In this document: piece by piece, positions 62,001 through 64,000 of the stretch | Layout: every line of letters begins with the position of its first letter | Numbering within the stretch: the stretch's first letter is position 1 | Source: Agelas oroides | Lineage: Eukaryota; Porifera; Demospongiae; Agelasida; Agelasidae | Direction: 5' to 3' | NCBI GenBank assembly: GCA_949130485.1 | Contig: OX422192.1 | Location: forward strand, 1,959,585 to 2,023,584 | Length of the DNA stretch: 64,000 bases | Program-made: the position numbers and the translations under genes | The notes under the pieces: generated by a model | Seen by the model: only the letters and a program-made list of their open reading frames with translations | Told to the model about the DNA's origin: nothing | Database searches by the model: none

Positions 62001-64000
62001 AGGGAATTTACGCGAATTTCCATTGCCGATACTATTCGGCGATGGTGCAGGAGGAGTAATTTGCTAGCTCGTACCGCTTTGTGCGTTGATTGCACAAACG
62101 GAGGAATTGAATTTTTGGCCAACCCATTCCCTCAGCTTCTTGCTGATATGTAGTTTGCATTAGTGAAACTATTGTTCCGGGCTAGGGTTTGCAGGGAATT
62201 TACGCGAATTTCCATTGCCGATACTATGCGGCGATGGTGCAGGAGGAGCAATTTGCTAGCTCGTACCGCTTTGTGCGTTGATTGCAGAAACGGAGGAATT
62301 GCATTTTTGGCCACCCCATTCCCTCAGCTTCTTGCTCATATGTAGTTTGCATTAGTGCAACTATTGTTCCGGGCTAGGGTTTGCAGGGAATTTACGCGAA
62401 TTTCCATTGCCGATACTATGCGTCGATGTTGCAGGAGGAACAATTTGCTAGCTCGTACCGCTTTGTGCGTTGATTGCACAAACGGAGGAATTGCATTTTT
62501 GGCCACCCCATTCCCTCAGTTTCTTGGTCATATGTAGTTTGCATAATGCAACTAGTGTTCCGGGCTAGGTTTTGCAAGGAATTTACGCGAATTTCCTTTG
62601 CCGACACTATGCGGCGATGGTGCAGGAGGAGCAATTTGCTAGCTCGTACCGCTTTGTGCGTTGATTGCACAAACGGAGGAATTGCATTTTTGGCCACCCC
62701 ATTCCCTCAGCTTCTTGCTCATATGTAGTTTGCATTAGTGCAACTAGTGTTCCGGGCTAGGGTTTGCAGGGAATGTACGCGAATTTCCATTGCCGATACT
62801 ATGCGGCGATGGTGCAGGAGGAACAATTTGCTAGCTCGTACCGCTTTGTGCGTTGATTGCACAAACGGAGTAATTGCATTTTTGGCCACCTCATTCCCTC
62901 AGCTTCTTGCTCATATGTAGTTTGCATAGTGCAACTAGTGTTCCGGGCTAGGGTTTGCAATGAATTTACGCGAATTTCCATTGCCGATACTATGCGGCGA
63001 TGGTGCAGGAGGAGCAATTTGCTAGCTCGTACCGCTTTGTGCGTTCATTGCACAAACGGAGGAATTGCATTTTTGGCCACCCCATTCCCTCAGCTTCTTG
63101 CTGATATGTAGTTTGCATTAGTGAAACTATTGTTCCGGGCTAGGGTTTGCAGGGAATTTACTCGAATTTCCATTGCCGATACTATGCGGCGATGGTGCAG
63201 GAGGAGCAATTTGCTAGCTCGTACCGCTTTGTGCGTTGATTGCATAAACGGAGGAATTGCATTTTTGGCCACCCCATTCCCTCAGCTTCTTGCTCATATG
63301 TAGTTTGCATTAGTGCAACTATTGTTCCGGGCTAGGGTTTGCAGGGAATTTACGCGAATTTCCATTGCCGATACTATGCGTCGATGTTGCAGGAGGAACA
63401 ATTTGCTAGCTCGTACCGCTTTGTGCGTTGATTGCACAAACGGAGCAATTGCATTTTTGGCCACCCCATTCCCTCAGTTTCATGCTCATATGTAGTTTGC
63501 ATAGTGCAACTAGTGTTCCGGGCTAGGTTTTGCAAGGAATTTACGCGAATTTCCTTTGCCGATACTATGCGGCGATGGTGCAGGAGGAGCAATTTGCTAG
63601 CTCGTACCGCTTTGTGCGTTGATTGCACAAACGGAGGAATTGCATTTTTGGCCACCCCATTCCCTCAGCTTCTTGCTGATATGTAGTTTGCATTAGTGAA
63701 ACTATTGTTCCGGGCTAGGGTTTGCAGGGAATTTACGCGAATTTCCTTTGCCGATACTATGCGGCGATGGTGCAGGAGGAGCAATTTGCTAGCTCGTACC
63801 GCTTTGTGCGTTGATTGCACAAACGGAGGAATTGCATTTTTGGCCACCCCATTCCCTCAGCTTCATGCTCATATGTAGTTTGCATTAGTGCAACTAGTGT
63901 TCCGGGCTAGGGTTTGCAGGGAATGTACGCGAATTTCCATTGCCGATACTATGCGGCGATGGTGCAGGAGGAACAATTTGCTAGCTCGTACCGCTTTGTG
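56008..64000 (+). repeat. 192-bp satellite array, right part (about 41.6 monomers, open end)
   Basis: This is the same satellite and orientation continuing after the insertion and running off the right edge. Monomers here are the most alike in the window and are arranged in copied blocks; for example 56981-58506 matches 59283-60808 at an offset of 2,302 bp (12 monomers less two bases). Many monomers have TTTGCATAGTGCAAC in place of TTTGCATTAGTGCAAC and are then 191 bp long. Confidence 0.97.

Noticed and set aside
11908..64000. Hundreds of 60-codon open frames on both strands as tandem genes
   Set aside because: They are one repeat frame seen again and again. The plus and minus frames start at GTG rather than ATG, promoter and splice signals are missing, and frequent one-base losses break them.
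11908..64000. CRISPR array
   Set aside because: Repeat and spacer do not alternate; the whole 192-bp unit repeats, and the setting is eukaryotic.

Overview
This is eukaryotic, animal-type DNA. It shows introns with GT/AG ends, the first exon of a metazoan cytosolic seryl-tRNA synthetase, a death-domain/subtilisin gene split over four exons, a non-LTR retrotransposon tail, several hairpin MITEs, an AC microsatellite and a very long satellite. The wording of the death domain and the MITE ends resemble what is known from demosponges, so a sponge is the best guess. That is an inference; nothing in the window proves it. Layout: (1) Bases 1-1,115 hold a head-to-head promoter. The seryl-tRNA synthetase gene runs leftwards (exon 1 at 789-924, the rest beyond the left edge). 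A probable non-coding first exon runs rightwards (about 1,027-1,115), and a perfect NRF1-type palindrome lies between them. (2) Bases 1,116-5,071 hold only weak exon candidates, MITE copies, a 40-bp near-continuous palindrome and the 3' end of a non-LTR retrotransposon. (3) Bases 5,072-10,033 hold a four-exon gene for an N-terminal death domain joined to an S8 (subtilisin) protease. All splice sites and reading phases fit, but it carries a one-base frameshift in the death domain and two in-frame stops in the protease, the first 18 bases after the catalytic serine codon. It is best called a pseudogene unless these are assembly errors. (4) Bases 10,034-11,907 are intergenic, with MITE remnants and two exon-like pieces. 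The last piece runs in frame into the satellite. (5) Bases 11,908-64,000 (81% of the window, open at the right edge) are one head-to-tail array of about 270 copies of a 192-bp monomer, broken once by a 258-bp TA-flanked transposable element at 55,750-56,007. The array is oldest and most mixed on the left. On the right it is built of multi-monomer blocks copied almost unchanged; one seven-monomer block occurs four times. The main points of interest are the death-domain protease architecture and its decay, the structure and layering of the satellite, the exon-like cargo of the inserted element, and the exon-to-satellite junction. The few genes do not form a pathway: one is a housekeeping enzyme and the other a decayed member of what looks like an immune or cell-death family. 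Most short open frames inside the array are a by-product of a monomer length divisible by three.
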